Part shown: in pieces, positions 33,281 through 47,030 of the stretch
Layout: every line of letters begins with the position of its first letter
How positions within the stretch are numbered: the stretch's first letter is position 1
DNA from: Scatophagus argus
Lineage: Eukaryota > Chordata > Actinopteri > Scatophagidae
Length of the DNA: 64,000 bases
NCBI RefSeq assembly: GCF_020382885.2
Contig: NC_058506.1
Location: 21,921,318 to 21,985,317 of the forward strand
Direction of reading: 5' to 3'
Notes under the pieces: generated by a model
Seen by the model: the letters and a program-made list of their open reading frames with translations, nothing else
What the model was told of the DNA's origin: nothing
The model's database searches: none
Translations under genes and position numbers: made by a program

Positions 33281-36200
33281 AGCTCCGATCATTCAGGACG
33301 CTTTGAGTGCCGCAATCCGCTCAGTCTGCATGCGGGGCAGCTCTTTCCCTGCTAAATACTATAAATAACAAGAAAATCCCTCAGTGTGCATCGAAGTGGG
33401 GTTTAAAAACTGTGAGCGGAAAGGAGACGCGGTCTGGTCTTCCTAGAAAAGCGTCCCTCCTCCGGTCGTCCGCGGCTCCGCTCAGCATCTGAATGACGAG
33501 CTGCAGCTGCATTAAAGGTCCCGTACAGTCAGCTGGCAGGGCTGGGTTTTTTCCCTTCCAATGTGCTCTGCGTGTCAGCAGTGCCAGAGCGCTTAAATGT
33601 GCCTCTGAACACTAAACCAAAGAGCAGACTTGAATCAGATCATGAATAAGCACTCAGGTAGTTAAACATCAGGCCCTGAGCGCTAACCGGTGGCTTCCTG
33701 AGGGTGTGGTCACCGAAATGCTGCAAACCTGCACGATTTGGTGTGTTTCAAGCCTTGTCATGAGGCGGGTGAACAACAAAGCTGCCATGCATTCATTTGG
33801 GCCAAACTAGCTGGAGGAGGAATGGATCAGTTAGCCACAGGGAAGTTGGTAGAAAGCGCATGTTTTCTAAGAGAAAACGCTCCGTGGAGACCCCGTGGAG
33901 ACGTGCCGTTTCAGAGGCATCATGGAGTGTGTTCTGAGTGAACATCAGTGCATGTTTCTCACAGTTGTACTGAAAACTGTCTTGAAAGCCGTTTCTCTCA
34001 GGGGATAATTTCACCTCCATCAGTTTGATGTAATGGATGAGGTTCATTTCAAAATAAAATCCCAGTTTCTGCTGTGTTGTTTGCAGCCTCCTCGTCTCCA
34101 TGCAGACTTCCTTCCAGTCCAAACTGTGATTTTCTGGCTCAGTGATGGCGATGAGTGATAAGCCCAGCTGGACTGACTGCTGCCCGTTGACTTTGTCCTT
34201 CTAAGCACCCTGTCACTTGGATAATCTTCATAGATTTAGTGCAAACATGAAATTCAGTCTGGAGTTAATCAAATGTGCCAAATAAGAGGCTTAACATAAA
34301 AGCTGGGAACCCTTTTAAGCACTTATTTTCACATTGAGTGATATGCCTGCTTTTACTTTTACCAAAGAGCTTAAATCTCCTTGAAATAAGTTTGAAAACC
34401 TCTAATGTAGATCACCTCCAAATCTGGAGCTCAGCTTCTCCCTGTCTGGAAGATGACTGCAGGCTGTGTGACATGCACTCCAAATATAGAAGTGTGTGTG
34501 AAGGAGACTGCAGCTCCTACAATGAGGCCACACCTCGACCTGAAATGTTTTAAAGGATGGTGAAGACTCGCTGTATGTCAGTGACCCAAACCTTCCATTT
34601 TCTGCTTTTTATGACTCATCGTGTCTGCAGAAGGCTACCAAAGTTTCTCGGCGTCGTGCAGAATGTGCGTCCTGCAGAGCTCGTCCCACTTCTGTACCAC
34701 GTAGAAGTCCTAGGCAGGTCTGAGTGTGCTGGAAGAGCGGTTAAGCAAGTGAAACCTGTCCACGATGCTCTGTAGCTCAGCCGTGTTCTCCTCTTTGACA
34801 CGTGGATCAGAGCATCAGGCTGCTCCTCCCCTCCCTCAGGACCGAGTCAGCCGTCCTGATGCCGAGGCTTCCTGATTGTGTCGGCGTCAGCTGCTGAGTG
34901 CTCTGTTCATCAGCTAACTTTAAAGCCCACCACCTCCACCTCCACCTCCACCTCCTCTCTCTGCCTTGCCACACACTGTACATGCTGTGTATTGTATCTA
35001 AACCTTCTCATGTCAAAGACCACTAAACTGACACAAATTAGCCCATAAAACTCCATTTTATGAGATTTTGTCCCCCATCTGATAAGAATGTTTCCTGTTC
35101 CTTTAATTATTTTATTAATAAAGGATCCCCAGGATCCCAGCAGATCCTGGACCTCACTTTGAGAACCCCTCAGGAGGGCACACAAGGTGCAAAACTGTCC
35201 AAAACGGACGTAAATTTGAAGGATTCTGGGCTGGAGGATGCAACATCTGTAGCGTGATGAGTCTCAACAGGAAGTAGTTGCTCTGATCACTTCTTGCACA
35301 GGACCTCGGTCTGCAGCAGTTAGCTCTACACCCTGTGATGGAGACAGGGGACAGGGGACTTTTCTCCCTGTCTCCGTCTCCGTCTCTCCTGAAGTCAACA
35401 TCAGCTCATTGGTTTTATTGGTGTTGAGCTGTGGGAGGTTCAGTCCACCCCACAATCCTGGAGGAGACACTGTGTGGTGTATCTGTAGTCTGAGGTGTGG
35501 ACGGAGGAGGTTTGTCTTCTCATTCTGCGCTGCTGTCCTCACAGCCTGTCTTTTATCTAACTTTAAGTCCTCCTCACTAAAGTTTGATAAATGTTTCTGT
35601 GAGATTTGGTATGAATTCATGTATAATACAAAATGTTGTTTTCTTTTTAATCTTTAATTTCAGATGTTTTTTCATTACTTATGAAGAATTTATTTCAGGA
35701 CCTGAATTTATTCAGTGCAAACGTGGCTTTTGGGATTTTATTGTACTGCAGCGGCCCATCAGTCTGTAAATTATGTCTAATGGAGGATTACCGCTGCATA
35801 AAAAATATTTCGATTGATAAATTCCAATGACAAATGAAAATCAGCTCACAGCTGAAGCTTTGAGCCGTGAGAGGGAGCAAAGTCTAGCAAAAATGTGAAC
35901 ATGAAGTGCATATTTATGTTGTTGTGTAGTGATAACAAGAAAAACAAAGAGGAACATTTAGTCAGGAAAAAGACTTCTGTGGTTTTTTTGTGGGTGTCTA
36001 ACTCTCAGTAATTTCCCAGCCCCACTTGTGGACATGCTCCATCACTAGCAGGGCTGCATGAAAAATGAATGGCCTTGGAGGGAGTGCGGGTCCCTGGATG
36101 ATGAACTCACTGTAGATGAGTGCATACTGAAAGATTTATACAACTATTCATGCACAGTTTAAGACATGGCATATGTTTGAGGGCTGTTAAATGGAGAGTG

Positions 36201-37084
36201 ATTATAGCACTTACTTTAATATTCACGCAGGCCCCTTCAGCTCCCCCGGTCAGCCTGACCCACATTAGACCAGAGGAGCAACTGTTTTCGTGACCTTCAG
36301 ATGAATGGAATCATTTTTACATAAAAAGCTAAAGCCCTTTGAGGGGCCCTGGAGGTCAGTCAGGGAGCTTAAAAGCAGGAAACGCAAAACAAGTAGATGC
36401 AGTTTTGCTTTTCAGCAGGTTTAAGAACCCTGAAATAGAAAGAGTCCGTCTCACAAACTGTCGCCCAGCCGTGTCTAAGCACACAGGTATTCACACCTGC
36501 TCACTTGGAAGTGGAGCAAAAAGCTCGGCTTCATTCCACTTTCCCACATCGGCGTCTGTGATGAATCGTCCAGTTGGAAATAAAGGTGCACACACCTGGA
36601 CGGACCCTCTCTGAAAGGCTGTAATGACGCCGCACTCGGCTGTACACACAAAACGGCGACGGGGTAGTTGTGTGAAGAATGAGGGAGAAGTTTAAACCCT
36701 GTTCAATTTCACACCTCTGCACACTGTTTCCTACCTGCCCAGCACCGAGCAGCAGCGGGTTTATCGGCGGCTGCCTCGCTGCCCGCTGGGGCAGGAAACG
36801 AGGTCGATGAGAGAGCGAACCTCAGCACTGAGGCTGTGGGCTGTAACATCCAAACGATGAGAACACTCAGGATCTGGTGTGAAATCTCTGTGGGTTTGTT
36901 TCTACCATCCACAGTTCACACGTTACACACAGTCATTTGACGGCGTGAACTTGTTAAATGTGTTTATTACAGCAGCTTCAGTGTTTTTATGGATCCCCAC
37001 ATGGTTCCTTGAGGTTTAAAATTCCTCTCAGAAGATGATCAGTTTGAAGACACATTCAATATCATCACCACAGTGTGTAATGAA

Positions 37085-37375
37085 GGTAAAGGTACTCATT
37101 ATGCTCAATGGCCCATTTCAGAATAATGTATATTATTGTATAATAATTATTGATGCCTTCATGTGTGGATCACTTCATTGATCCCTCCAAGGATCATTTA
37201 AACCTTATGTTACCTTGACCTTCAATAACACATCAGAATCTGTTTGTGATTCTGCAAATTAACTTCAGAACGTTGCAGTGGAGTAGAATAATATCTCATA
37301 AAACGAAAATACCGACACACAAGTAGCTCAAAAGTGATACTTGAGTAAATGTACTCAATTACTTCCTCCCCCTGT
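37085..37375. mobile_element. Fragment of a common teleost non-autonomous DNA element
   Basis: Contains 'ggtactcattatgctcaatg', then 'ggcccatttcagaataatgt', a TTATT-rich middle, and later 'tacttgagtaaatgtactca' followed by 'attacttcctcccc'. These are, in this order, the middle and right end of a widespread spiny-rayed fish element whose ends read CAGTGGTGGAA and TTCCACCACTG. The left end is missing. The superfamily is not certain from what is left. Confidence 0.65.
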
Positions 37376-37738
37376 TTCATTATGGACCCAAAGCCAATGA
37401 AAGTCCTTTTCTTCTCTTCCTTCATGACATTCAGTATTCTGAATCTGATGATTATTGAGCCACACTGTTCTCTCCAAGCACATTGTGTTAATCAGGATTA
37501 TTAACTGCAATGAGAAAGGTTTGTGAGCCTGAATACTAAACTCATATTGATGTACACACTGCTGTTCACTCACAGTGTGTGTGTGTGTGTGTGTGACATT
37601 ATACATCCTCATATGAAGCAGCTGAATCCTCTCGATATTCCTTCCACGCACACACAACCGCTTTCACTGTGAGTCTCTGTCAGCAGAATTTCCAATGAAC
37701 TGCACAAAAGCCAGTTTACCATGCATGCACTCATGCAT

Positions 37739-37739
<1 letters not shown>

Positions 37740-37781
<42 letters not shown>
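37740..37781 (+). repeat. (CA)n microsatellite
   Basis: A pure run of about 21 CA units, preceded by 'catgcatgcactcatgcatg'. Likely polymorphic. Confidence 0.95.
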
Positions 37782-37786
<5 letters not shown>

Positions 37787-40700
37787 ACACGGGTCGACTT
37801 TGCTGTTTGGCACCACAGAAAAGGCTTTGGGAAAGAACGAATGAGGCTCTTGTGCTCGCGGAGAGGAAATGTCTTCCACAAATTGATTTTCCTTCCTTCT
37901 TAATGATGACTCTGTCAGCAAGCACCAGTGTATGACAAACTGTCTGCATTTATTATATGAGGATTTTGCATTTTTGCATTCTAAATGAAGACATACAGCC
38001 TGCTCGGGCTGTTCCTCTTGTAAATGGCGACAGCAGATAGGAAACATGGAGAGAGAAGGAGGGTCACGACGTGAAAGAAAAGCCCTCAGCCTGCATTAGC
38101 GGCTGTGCAGTCAGGAGGCCCAGTATGCTAACACTGGAGTCGCTCCAAGAGCTGAGCTGGTCCTCACTGAGGGTCTGCAGCAGCTAATGATGCTGTCAAC
38201 ATACATGTGTGCATGTGAGCATTGCTTTAAACATATATGTTACATTTACACATTAAAATGTCTGAAAACATCCTGACCTTTATTGAATTTTAAGATGCGT
38301 ACTTACATTATCCCAAAGGTTTCCCAGAACGTGTAAACTCAGAGAAATCCGTCCATTTGATTTGGTTGTTTGTTGCGTAACTTCCAGAGAAAGTCAAACA
38401 GCGAGGAAGAAAGACGGCAAACTTGACTAAAAGCAACGTCTTTAATGGTTGTTTGAAGACAACAACTCCCATGATCCCACGCTCAAATCTTTTGTTTTTA
38501 CTGAGTAACGCCCACAGGCAGGCGCTACATAAGGTGGGTTTAAATTAGACGTGGAAAAAGTGTGAATCTGTCCTTTAAATTGTTGCTGACACTGTGTGAG
38601 AGGTGTTGATTGAGCTGTTCTCCGTGTCAGCGGCCTCTGCAGCTAATTGGCTACGCACACTCTTCACACCGCCTTGCAGCTCCGCAGTGCACATTCACAC
38701 ACACATTTTGTTTTGTTTTTTTGTATGGAAAAGCACAACAGATGAAAGGCTGCATAACTGATTTTTACTCTTAATGAAACCGACCCCTACGCACATCCAT
38801 ACATGTGACTTTCAAACTTGTCTTACTTGAGTCATGAAGCAAAACTTTATTTTCTCCTTGGCCAACACATCGTGAATGACATTAAACAAAATGCTGCACA
38901 CTTTTTGACTGTTTGTCCAAAAGTATTTCCTTTACTATTAATGGACCTTTCAGGTTCTGTTTACACCATTCTGTTCAGGGAGCCCTAAAGCCACTAAAGA
39001 AAAACACTGATTGATAAATTTGTAAATAAATCTGATCACAAACAGGAACACATGCCAGGAGTGATTTCTCCGACTGGACAGAAGCCGCCTGAAAAAACCC
39101 GTCTGGCTCTGAAACCGCAGTGCACCCTGGGAATTTCTTTCTTGGCTCTAACATACTTCAACAGCATGCTGGAAATGGCTCAATCAGCGAAGAGCCAATT
39201 AAAACAAATTTCATGTGACGGCTCAAAATCTGCTCAAACAGGCCAGCGAGCTGTGAATGTCCACAGCAGGCTTGTTTATATAAATATGTCCATCTTTGTC
39301 TTCAGCTGCGTCATCGGCTGCTCACCTTTTTGCACCCACCTGCGGGCGCAGCGAGCTTCATCTGAGCCCTGCTAGCGTTTACACACAAGTTCATGTGATC
39401 AATCCCACACTGTGCTCACAAGAGATCACACCCCCAGCCGATGAGCAACTCTGTTCCTAAGCAACTGATCCTCTCCGTGTGGGGCTCGCATGTTCTCTGC
39501 GTGTCTGCGTGGGATCCCTCCAGGCGCTTCGCTTTCCTCCCACGGCCCACAGACACGCAGCCCCGCCGGAGCGAACACTTCACATTCCCCCCGCGGCCGA
39601 GTGTGAGTGTGAGTGGGTGGTCTGATGGAATAATGGCTGCATTGTTACGAGTGTGTGTGCGAGCCGGAGCGGGGAGGTGAACACTCAGAGGTCTCCTGTA
39701 GCATTTCCACCATGACCCCCTTCAGCTTCTCATGCGTTCGTATGTTGGCGGAGCCGTTAGCCACGAAGTAAATGGAAAGCACATCTCTAAAGAAACAAGG
39801 TTTTCCCTCAGTGTGGCACAACACGATAGGGCCAAAACTTAAAAGACTGATCAGCTTCACTCGGTAAAGTTCATCTTATTCTGTCAGTTAGATTTTGAGA
39901 TTTCCTGTTTACTGACCTGGACGAAAGGTGTTTAGGGTCACCAGCGTGATGAGGAATCCTGGACGAGCCTCTTGGCCCTCTTAGGCTGAACTTCTCCATT
40001 GGTGAATCATTATCTTCCATTAGTCTGTGACCCCTGGTTATTCACTTATCAGGCTGCTCCAGGATTTAGTGATTGTAAAATGTTTCCAATTGCATTTGAA
40101 AGGTTTGTCTTAGAGCTCACAGTGTGCTAACTGTTTACTGCTGACTGTGATTAAACACACAAACAAATAAAAATGTGTTTCTTTGCTTCAGTGGTTAGTG
40201 TGGCCTTTTTGTTGGTTTGAAGTATTTTAAGGAAAAGTCTGTATAAATATGAGTATATTAAATCCATCTCTTGCCAGCGTGGCTGTCAAGGAGGAGAAAA
40301 AAGCAAATCCGTTTGCACAAATTAATAATTCATGCTCTCCGCTTTAGAATTTGTGTGCTTGAACTCAATTTGTGCACATGATTTAAAAGACAGAATATGT
40401 GTGTTGAGTTAAATATGAGAGGGAGAGGTGGAAGGTGTCTTTTTGTAATTGTGCTGCTGTCCATTAAAATGTCTGTGCATGTCCCTGCCAGCCAGCGTGG
40501 CAGTCTGGCCAACAGGAGGGATGTGTCGCTCTTGACCCAGGTGTAGGACAGACAGACTATCACAAGGTAAAGCCAGACGGGCTCATTCTGGACGTCCTTT
40601 GACTGTCCTGTCCTGCTCGCCGTTTTAATGGTCAGCGATGCGGTGACATTTCCCGTTTGTCCTGTTGTTGACGCTCCCTCTCTTGTTTTCTTGAGCCCAG

Positions 40701-42008
40701 GGGCTTTAGTGTTTGTTAGGCTGCAGAACATCCTTCCCACTCTTCCTCCCTCCCTCCACTATCAATTATATTAACAGCAGCCTGAAGCTCCCTCCAAGCA
40801 TGTTGCTCCATTTTGTGACAGGAAGCCTTTCTGCTCTTACTTTATGGCCTCCTGCTACATTATTGGACTGCACTGGTAATCTCTATTCTACTCCAGGCTT
40901 TGCCCTGCTATCCAATTTGTATTTCCAGTGCGAGACATTTTCTGGTGACAATGAAGTATTTTTATGGCCGTGCTGATGTCATCACATTTCTGTTTGTCCC
41001 CCATCTCCCGGGGCACAGCTTACAGGAAAATGAATTATACAACACAATGGACAGGATGGATGTTCTGCAGTCAACTTGAGGCCAATTTGCCCCGACATGA
41101 CTTGGCTGATGTTTCCAGCTGGCTATACAACCAAAGATGACCTGCCAGCATCCTTTAACAATTGTGTTTTCCTGCTTTCTTCCACTGTTAATTATGCATT
41201 ACCACTAAGAGGCTGGTGGAGTCATGTGGCATGTCAGGTTTAGTCTTGATTGGCATCAGGGCCAAAAATAGCACATCAAGCAATCCTACATTAATGGTTA
41301 GTCATATTCCAGGCTGTATGTATTGTATAACCACACACCATGTGAAACCACAGGAGAGCCTTAAATAATTCATTGATTTAAGTGAGCAGCTCAGGCAGAA
41401 ATGCGTCGGACAGGCAGTACTGAAGCATGCAGCCCAGGGCTTTGAGCTTCCCACAGGGACTGTGGGGAGCGACTGGTGGGGCCCTTCTCCGTGTGTTTGA
41501 GTGGCTCAGGTGAAGGTGTTTCTGTGCATTTCAAAAGAACGTTGTTTGTTGGACATTTTTTAACAGAGTAACAGTCATGCTTATAGGACACATTCACATT
41601 CAAGTCTGTCTCTAACAATGATAACACGTCCATATGGCCGTTGAATTAAATAGTCACTGATTGCTGTACTCATTTCTCATGTTCATACATGAGAAGATCC
41701 GCCGCTAAGATGATTCTTTTATTTTTTGGATTGTACTTTATTTTTCTTGTATCAATTGGGCTTTTGGAATTGCATCACTGGACTTTCTGCACAAATATTT
41801 TATATTTGCACAATTCAGTTATACAGTTTAATTTGTTGTAATGTCACTCACTAATGTTAACAATTTTATAATGCCTTTCTTCATTTTTACTTACTCATTC
41901 GTTCAACCTGATCAAAAACTGTTCAAAGTCTTATTTTGGTTTTCTTTTGTCAACTGACATTTGAAGAAATCCGGTTTGGGTGCTTTTATTGTGAAACGGG
42001 TGTTACTG

Positions 42009-42017
42009 CCGGAAGTG
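42009..42017 (+). promoter_or_regulatory. Consensus ETS site in the psmg1 promoter
   Basis: CCGGAAGTG, about 75 bp before the psmg1 start codon, is a full-strength ETS/GABP-type site followed by a CG-rich stretch. With no TATA box in view this suits a housekeeping promoter. Confidence 0.55.
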
Positions 42018-42092
42018 ACGGACGTCTGTCATGGTTGCAGCCGGTCCGAGTTTCTGACCAAACTTTCATTTTACTCTGCAAACCCTGTGATA

Positions 42093-45000
42093 ATGGCGAC
42101 GTTTTTCGGTGAAGTTTTGTCGGTGTGTTCTCGGGCCGTGGAGGAGGATGACGACGACCTCGATGAAAACGAAGAAGACGAGCAAATCCGCAGAGAACTG
42201 GAGGAAAAGAGGTAAATCACGTTACTCCGCTAGCATGCAAACAGAAAGTCAGAAAGCATGGACATATTAGATCAAGTGACGCCGGATGGCGAAATTATTT
42301 TTAGACGTAAAATTCATTCAGACGCAGACTTTCATCCTCTCGATTCCAAATGTGTTTGTTGCTCCACACCGTTTGTTGTACCCTGACGTACGTGTTTCAG
42401 CGACTGTAACGTTAGCTTAGCTCGCTAACATGACGCATGAAAACCCGGTAACACCCACTCTTCACCCAGCAGTGACTTCGGCCATCGAACAGATGTACTA
42501 CATTGTAAAAAGTAAAAGAATAGCAGTGGATTAGAAGCACTAAGAAGTAACTTTAAAAATAATTCGGAACTCCCCCCAATTGCAGTACTTGTGCAAATGT
42601 ACTCCACTTACTGGTGGTGGATGTTCTGCATGTATCGAAGAGTTTTACTTATTTAATGTGTTAGCATTAAATGAATAAAACTTTAGAGTTAAGCCCATGA
42701 GCTTTTCGGTTCTTACAGATAACAGCAGGCACCTGCATGACAGGTGGACTTCAGTATAAATCTTCAGATGCTTGGTTGTACCGGTGTCCCCTGCTCCTCC
42801 TTGTCTAACCGTCCTCACTCCTCCTCAGGGAGGTTCAGCTGCTCTGGAGCCCTGAGGTCTCCGAGTCCCTGAAGTCCGGAAACAAGTTACAGTGTTCAGA
42901 CTTCATCCTCGCTGTGGGACACAACGCTGCCAGTAAGTCAAACTGTCCTGTGTGCTAAACTGTGACGAGTCCCCCTGACGGCTCAAACACTTTTATTACT
43001 TGTAAAATCAAACTTTATGGTTTTGTCTTGTGATGACATGTGCCCGTGGTGTTTATGTTCAGCCTCTGTCTGCTGATGCACAGTAATTACAGTCCCGTCT
43101 CACAGCACTGATTATGAATACTGACGATGGCTTCAGCCCATTTCGTCCACTTTGTCAGTAAACCAGCAGGATGTGGTGATGGAACACCTGCTGTTAATGT
43201 AATGCAGCCGCCTGTTAATGGCAGTAAGGGTGCAGCTACGGGTTATTTTCACTGCTGATTAATATGTGCATTATTTTGTGAATTGATTGTTTTGTCTAAA
43301 AATGTCAATAATAAAATGTCAGTATTGAAACGTCCATCTCTCCGTAGCACAAGATGATGCCTTCAGGTGACGTTCAGTTTACCCTTCTTTTTTGATCACA
43401 GATGTCAGTGATTAATTTCAGCTCTGAGTGAACGGTACTTACTTACCCATAAGCCACCGCGTCAGCCCAGTAAAGCATGAAAAGAGAAAAGCTCCTGCCA
43501 CTTGTGAGCTGTTGTTGAATCCTGAGCGCGTCCGTCTTCGCAGGGTTTCTGTCGGTGTACGTTCTCACCTCTGCAAACTGGGACGCAGTGGGACACGCGT
43601 CGGTGTGGAACGAGAGGAGCCGGGCTGTGACCGAGCAAACCAGCGTGGACTCGGCATGCGTTTTCTACAGACGGAAGGACGACCCGTCGGTGAGTGACAC
43701 GCTGAGCCGGGTAGCCTGTGTGTGCTGTGTGATTAATGCCACAGGAAGCACGTGAGTGTTATAAACTCAGTGAACGTTCGGTTTAAGGTGTGTGTGTTCT
43801 GAGCACGTGAGGCTGGGCGCGGCCCAGTTCAGCCAGCCTACACGCAGGTGACAAATGAAAGGAAAAACCTGATTGAACTGGAGAAACATGAGAAATTCAG
43901 ATACGTCCAATGTCAAATGAGTCTTGGAAAATCTTAGCTTGGTGAAGCCCTTGAGAAGACTGCATGAGTCCAGGGTTATTTCAGTCTCAGTCCTCCTGTA
44001 CCTCACGTTGTAACTGCTCACAGCATATCGTAATTGATCTGTAATGGAAGCATTTGCACTGTAGTGCAGTCCAACAATAAAGCATGAAACTCCTCTTGAG
44101 CCTCAGAACTTGGAAAGTAGGCAGTGACACACAGGATTAAAGTAATCCATGCCTAAACTGTCAGAATGCAGAGCTATAACACACTAGTCCGATGTGTGTA
44201 CAGGTGTGTGTGGTTATTTCCTGTCAGGCTTGTGTCGTTTGTATGTGATTTAATCAAGATAAGCACAGCGAATCGCCGTGCGTGATGGTAAAGCTTCGGA
44301 TTTATCAGCCTGCAGGGGTTTAATGAGCTGAAGGACAAGACTTTCATACACGGTAAAGCAGCTGTGATCACCCAGCATACGTCACTGATCTGCTGTAATT
44401 CCTGTCATCACAGTTTTCATTCAGAATGCTTCTTTAAATGCATTTATAGACTTTATAGAGTGTGATTTTCTATGTATTTTTTCCTGTAATGACAGTAGAG
44501 CAGGAGAAAGCCGAGGACACCCCACTGGTTACTGTTTGGACTTGAATATTGAATGTATTAATTTATATATATATATATTTTATACTGATATACGCATTAT
44601 TCCATTGTTATTTCCTAGAAGTTGAGCCCTTAGATGTTTATCCTCAGTGTAATCAGAGTCAATTTTTGACAAAATTCAACGCGTCTCTTTGCTTCCTGTT
44701 TGCATCCTTTCTGCTTTTGCAATGTGCTGCACATTCACACAGAAAAGCGAATTTTAAGGTTGGTGTGATGGTTGAGCTCTATGGGATGTTTGTTTTTTAC
44801 CTTCTTTAATTTGTCATCTTTCGGTATCATCAGTCCGTCCTGTCTTTGAGTCCCACTTGTGTGTTTCAGACCAACAAAAGTCTGTCTTTGATCCACTAGT
44901 GATGCATAAAACATCTCTTGCATTCTTTGCCCTGAAGGTTTTGATATGCCAGGTGACCTGCCACGTTGCAGAGGACCAGCTTTTTCAGTGGACAGAGAAG

Positions 45001-46957
45001 GTACGTTTATACTGCAAAGCCAGCTGGAAGACACTGTGATTGAGTTATGTTCTTATGTAAATTTAGGGCAGCTGCAAACAGACAGCACATTTATGTGTTT
45101 GTTTGCTTACGCTGATGAAGCTCAGCAAAACTGGACGGCAGAAGATTGGAAAAACGCTGCCCGGGCTGATGAGTCTGATTTTCTGCTGCCAGCGTGCAGA
45201 TGGCGGGGTCAGAATTTGGTGTAAACAACATGAATCTGTCGATCCATCCCGCCTCGTGTCAAACGTTCAGGCTGGGGAATGATTTTTCAGGCTCACATTA
45301 GGCCCATTAACACCAGCTGAGAATGGTTCCAACAGCACACAGCCTGCCTCATTAGCACTGCATCCCTTTGTGGCCAGCAGCATAGCATGTCATGTCACAC
45401 AGCACATCTCAAGCTGCTTCTGCCAGCAACGTGAGCTCAGTGCCAACAGATCTCACTCCGGAGCACCTTTGGGATGCAGTGCAACCGAATCATGTCAGCA
45501 TGGACCAGAGATGCTTCCTGCAGCTTGTTCAATCAAAACCATGAAGAGTGCGTGCTGTGGTGAGGGCAGTGTTTGGATTACGGTGGCCAAAGACAGAAAC
45601 ATGCAGGTACTGTGCAGGGCTGACCGTGTGTTTCTCTCGTAGGTTTTTGACTGTCTGCAGCACAGAGAGCTGAATGTGACTGTGCTGTCTGATTGCCCTG
45701 TGGCCGAGTTCAAGACGGCAGACTATCTGCGCTGTAGCTCCGCCCCCTTCCTGCGCTCCCTCCACAGCGGTGCTTTCAGTGGTCAGTCAGTCTGCCGGTC
45801 ACTGGAGCAGCCCAACATAGTTACTGGACTCCCGGCTGCAGGTACCGCTGCTGTTCACGTCTCTCTGATTCAGGTGTCGGAGAACTCAGGTTACCTCGGG
45901 TCCGCCGGCCAGGTGGTCCTCCTGTTCTCTCTCACATTCTCAAACACACTTCAAACTCTAAAGCCGCACGTCTCGTCTCTAAATGAAAGAGCGTAAACAT
46001 TAAAGCATGACTGGGAGGCTCCCATTAAGCCGTTGTGTTGACTGTAAATCCAGCTTTGGCCAGGTTTGATTCTTTACTTTTCCTGTTGTGTCCTTGAGCG
46101 AGACTCTGAGCGCCAAATTGCTGCTGAAGTGTGTACGTCTGGGGGGGGGAAGCAAGTCGTTTTGTACAACAGAGTGTGCCAACTGAATGAAATGTAGAGC
46201 CATTAGGCCCCTCTCCACTCACTGAGCACACATAGTCTCGCATCCTGATTTAGTTGTTTTGGTGCCAGTGCACTTACAGACACAGGAAGTCCAAACAAAG
46301 AGAGGTATCATCAGGATGAAGAAGTTCACTTGCCGTCTGATAACCTTTTCTTCTTCTTCTTGCTGTTTGATCAGTACTGAACCACTGCGAGGTCCACCGC
46401 ATCGCCGCTGTTGTTTACCAGTGTTACAGTGACGTGATCGGCCCGGACTCTGTCACCATGGAGACCTACAAGCCTGCACTAACCAAGCTTGACAAGTCCA
46501 TACAGGTGAGCTGCTTTTCTTCCTGTTAAATCTGAGGGGGCTTTCAGAAGGTCGAGTGATCAGAAAGATGAGGAGAGCAGATGCGCCACTCGTTTAAAGT
46601 TTGTCTCATATCTGAAGTGCCTGAAGGACGCTCACGAGCACCACTCCGATGCACTTTCAGCCGCACGCCGTCGATGATGTCATTGCCGCTTTTTGTTTTT
46701 TCTTATCCAGCTGTAGTTGTTGCTCCCCGTCTTGTATTCTCGTGTTGAGTTTTTTGAGGTTTTGAACTGAACATGGTGACGGTGAAGTGAATTAGGCCTT
46801 GTTAAACCTCTGTTAAATTGTTCCCTGTTCTCCTCATTGTCAACATTTTAATGTCCTGCTTTTCTCTTTCTGTCCTCAGTTGGACTGGTCTCCAAGCACA
46901 GACGTCCTCCGCAAGTTTGTCACCAACACCAACATTCAGAGTAATCTTTACATCTGA
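42093..46957 (+). CDS. psmg1: Proteasome assembly chaperone 1
   Basis: PSMG1 (PAC1) pairs with PSMG2 in the cytosol to build the proteasome alpha ring and to stop wrong dimer formation. Exons: 42093-42211, 42829-42932, 43544-43689, 44938-45000, 45643-45841, 46375-46505, 46880-46957. Phases fit and give 279 aa; human has 288. The start is the Met of 'MATFFGEVLSVCSR', matching the human N-terminus; an in-frame ATG further upstream is not needed. An acidic linker (residues 18-31) follows. Family matches are 'FILAVGHNAA', 'SVWNER', 'ACVFYRRKDDPSV', 'CHVAEDQLFQWTEK', 'LEQPNIVTGLPAAVLNHC' and 'CYSDVIGPDSVT'. The C-terminus, L-Y-I, fits the HbYX form by which this chaperone docks on the alpha ring. 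The exon 2/3 join gives NAARFLS; human has AVAFLS, so that junction is slightly less sure. The exon 4 acceptor is CTGAAG. Confidence 0.95.
42490..42625. mobile_element. Short remnant of the teleost DNA element in psmg1 intron 1
   Basis: 'ctacattgtaaaaagtaaaa', 'gtggattagaagcactaaga' and 'cagtacttgtgcaaatgtac' followed by 'ttactggtggtgg' have the same word order as the right part of the element at 56504-57160. It lies fully within the intron and far from splice sites. Confidence 0.5.
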
Positions 46958-47024
46958 AAACGGACACATTACACTTAATGCAGTTTAATTCTATTTTCCT
47001 GTAGTAAAATACTGTCATTTTTTA

Positions 47025-47030
47025 AATAAA
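47025..47030 (+). promoter_or_regulatory. Poly(A) signal of psmg1
   Basis: AATAAA 68 nt after the stop codon, giving a very short 3' UTR. No better signal is nearer. Confidence 0.6.

Larger units (their letters stand above)
33300..42000. other. Gene-free interval between the C11orf87-like gene and psmg1
   Basis: No exon, RNA gene or long open frame could be supported in these 8.7 kb. Features seen: a CCACCT-type run near 34926-34965, a short GT run at 37577-37594, a long CA run at 37740-37781, and a teleost DNA element fragment at 37085-37375. The sequence otherwise looks unique; some of it could be conserved regulatory DNA for the neuronal gene on its left, which I cannot judge without an alignment. 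Confidence 0.5.

Noticed and set aside
33741-34122. Frames right of the C11orf87-like gene
   Set aside because: No splice context and no family match.
34557-34801. Frame containing 'KFLGVVQNVRPAELVPLLYH'
   Set aside because: At first it looked like a retroelement remnant, but neither strand keeps a recognisable domain or motif.
41961-42092. Upstream in-frame ATG of psmg1 as the start codon
   Set aside because: It would add residues that no orthologue has and would run through the ETS site; the Met of MATFFGEV matches the human start.
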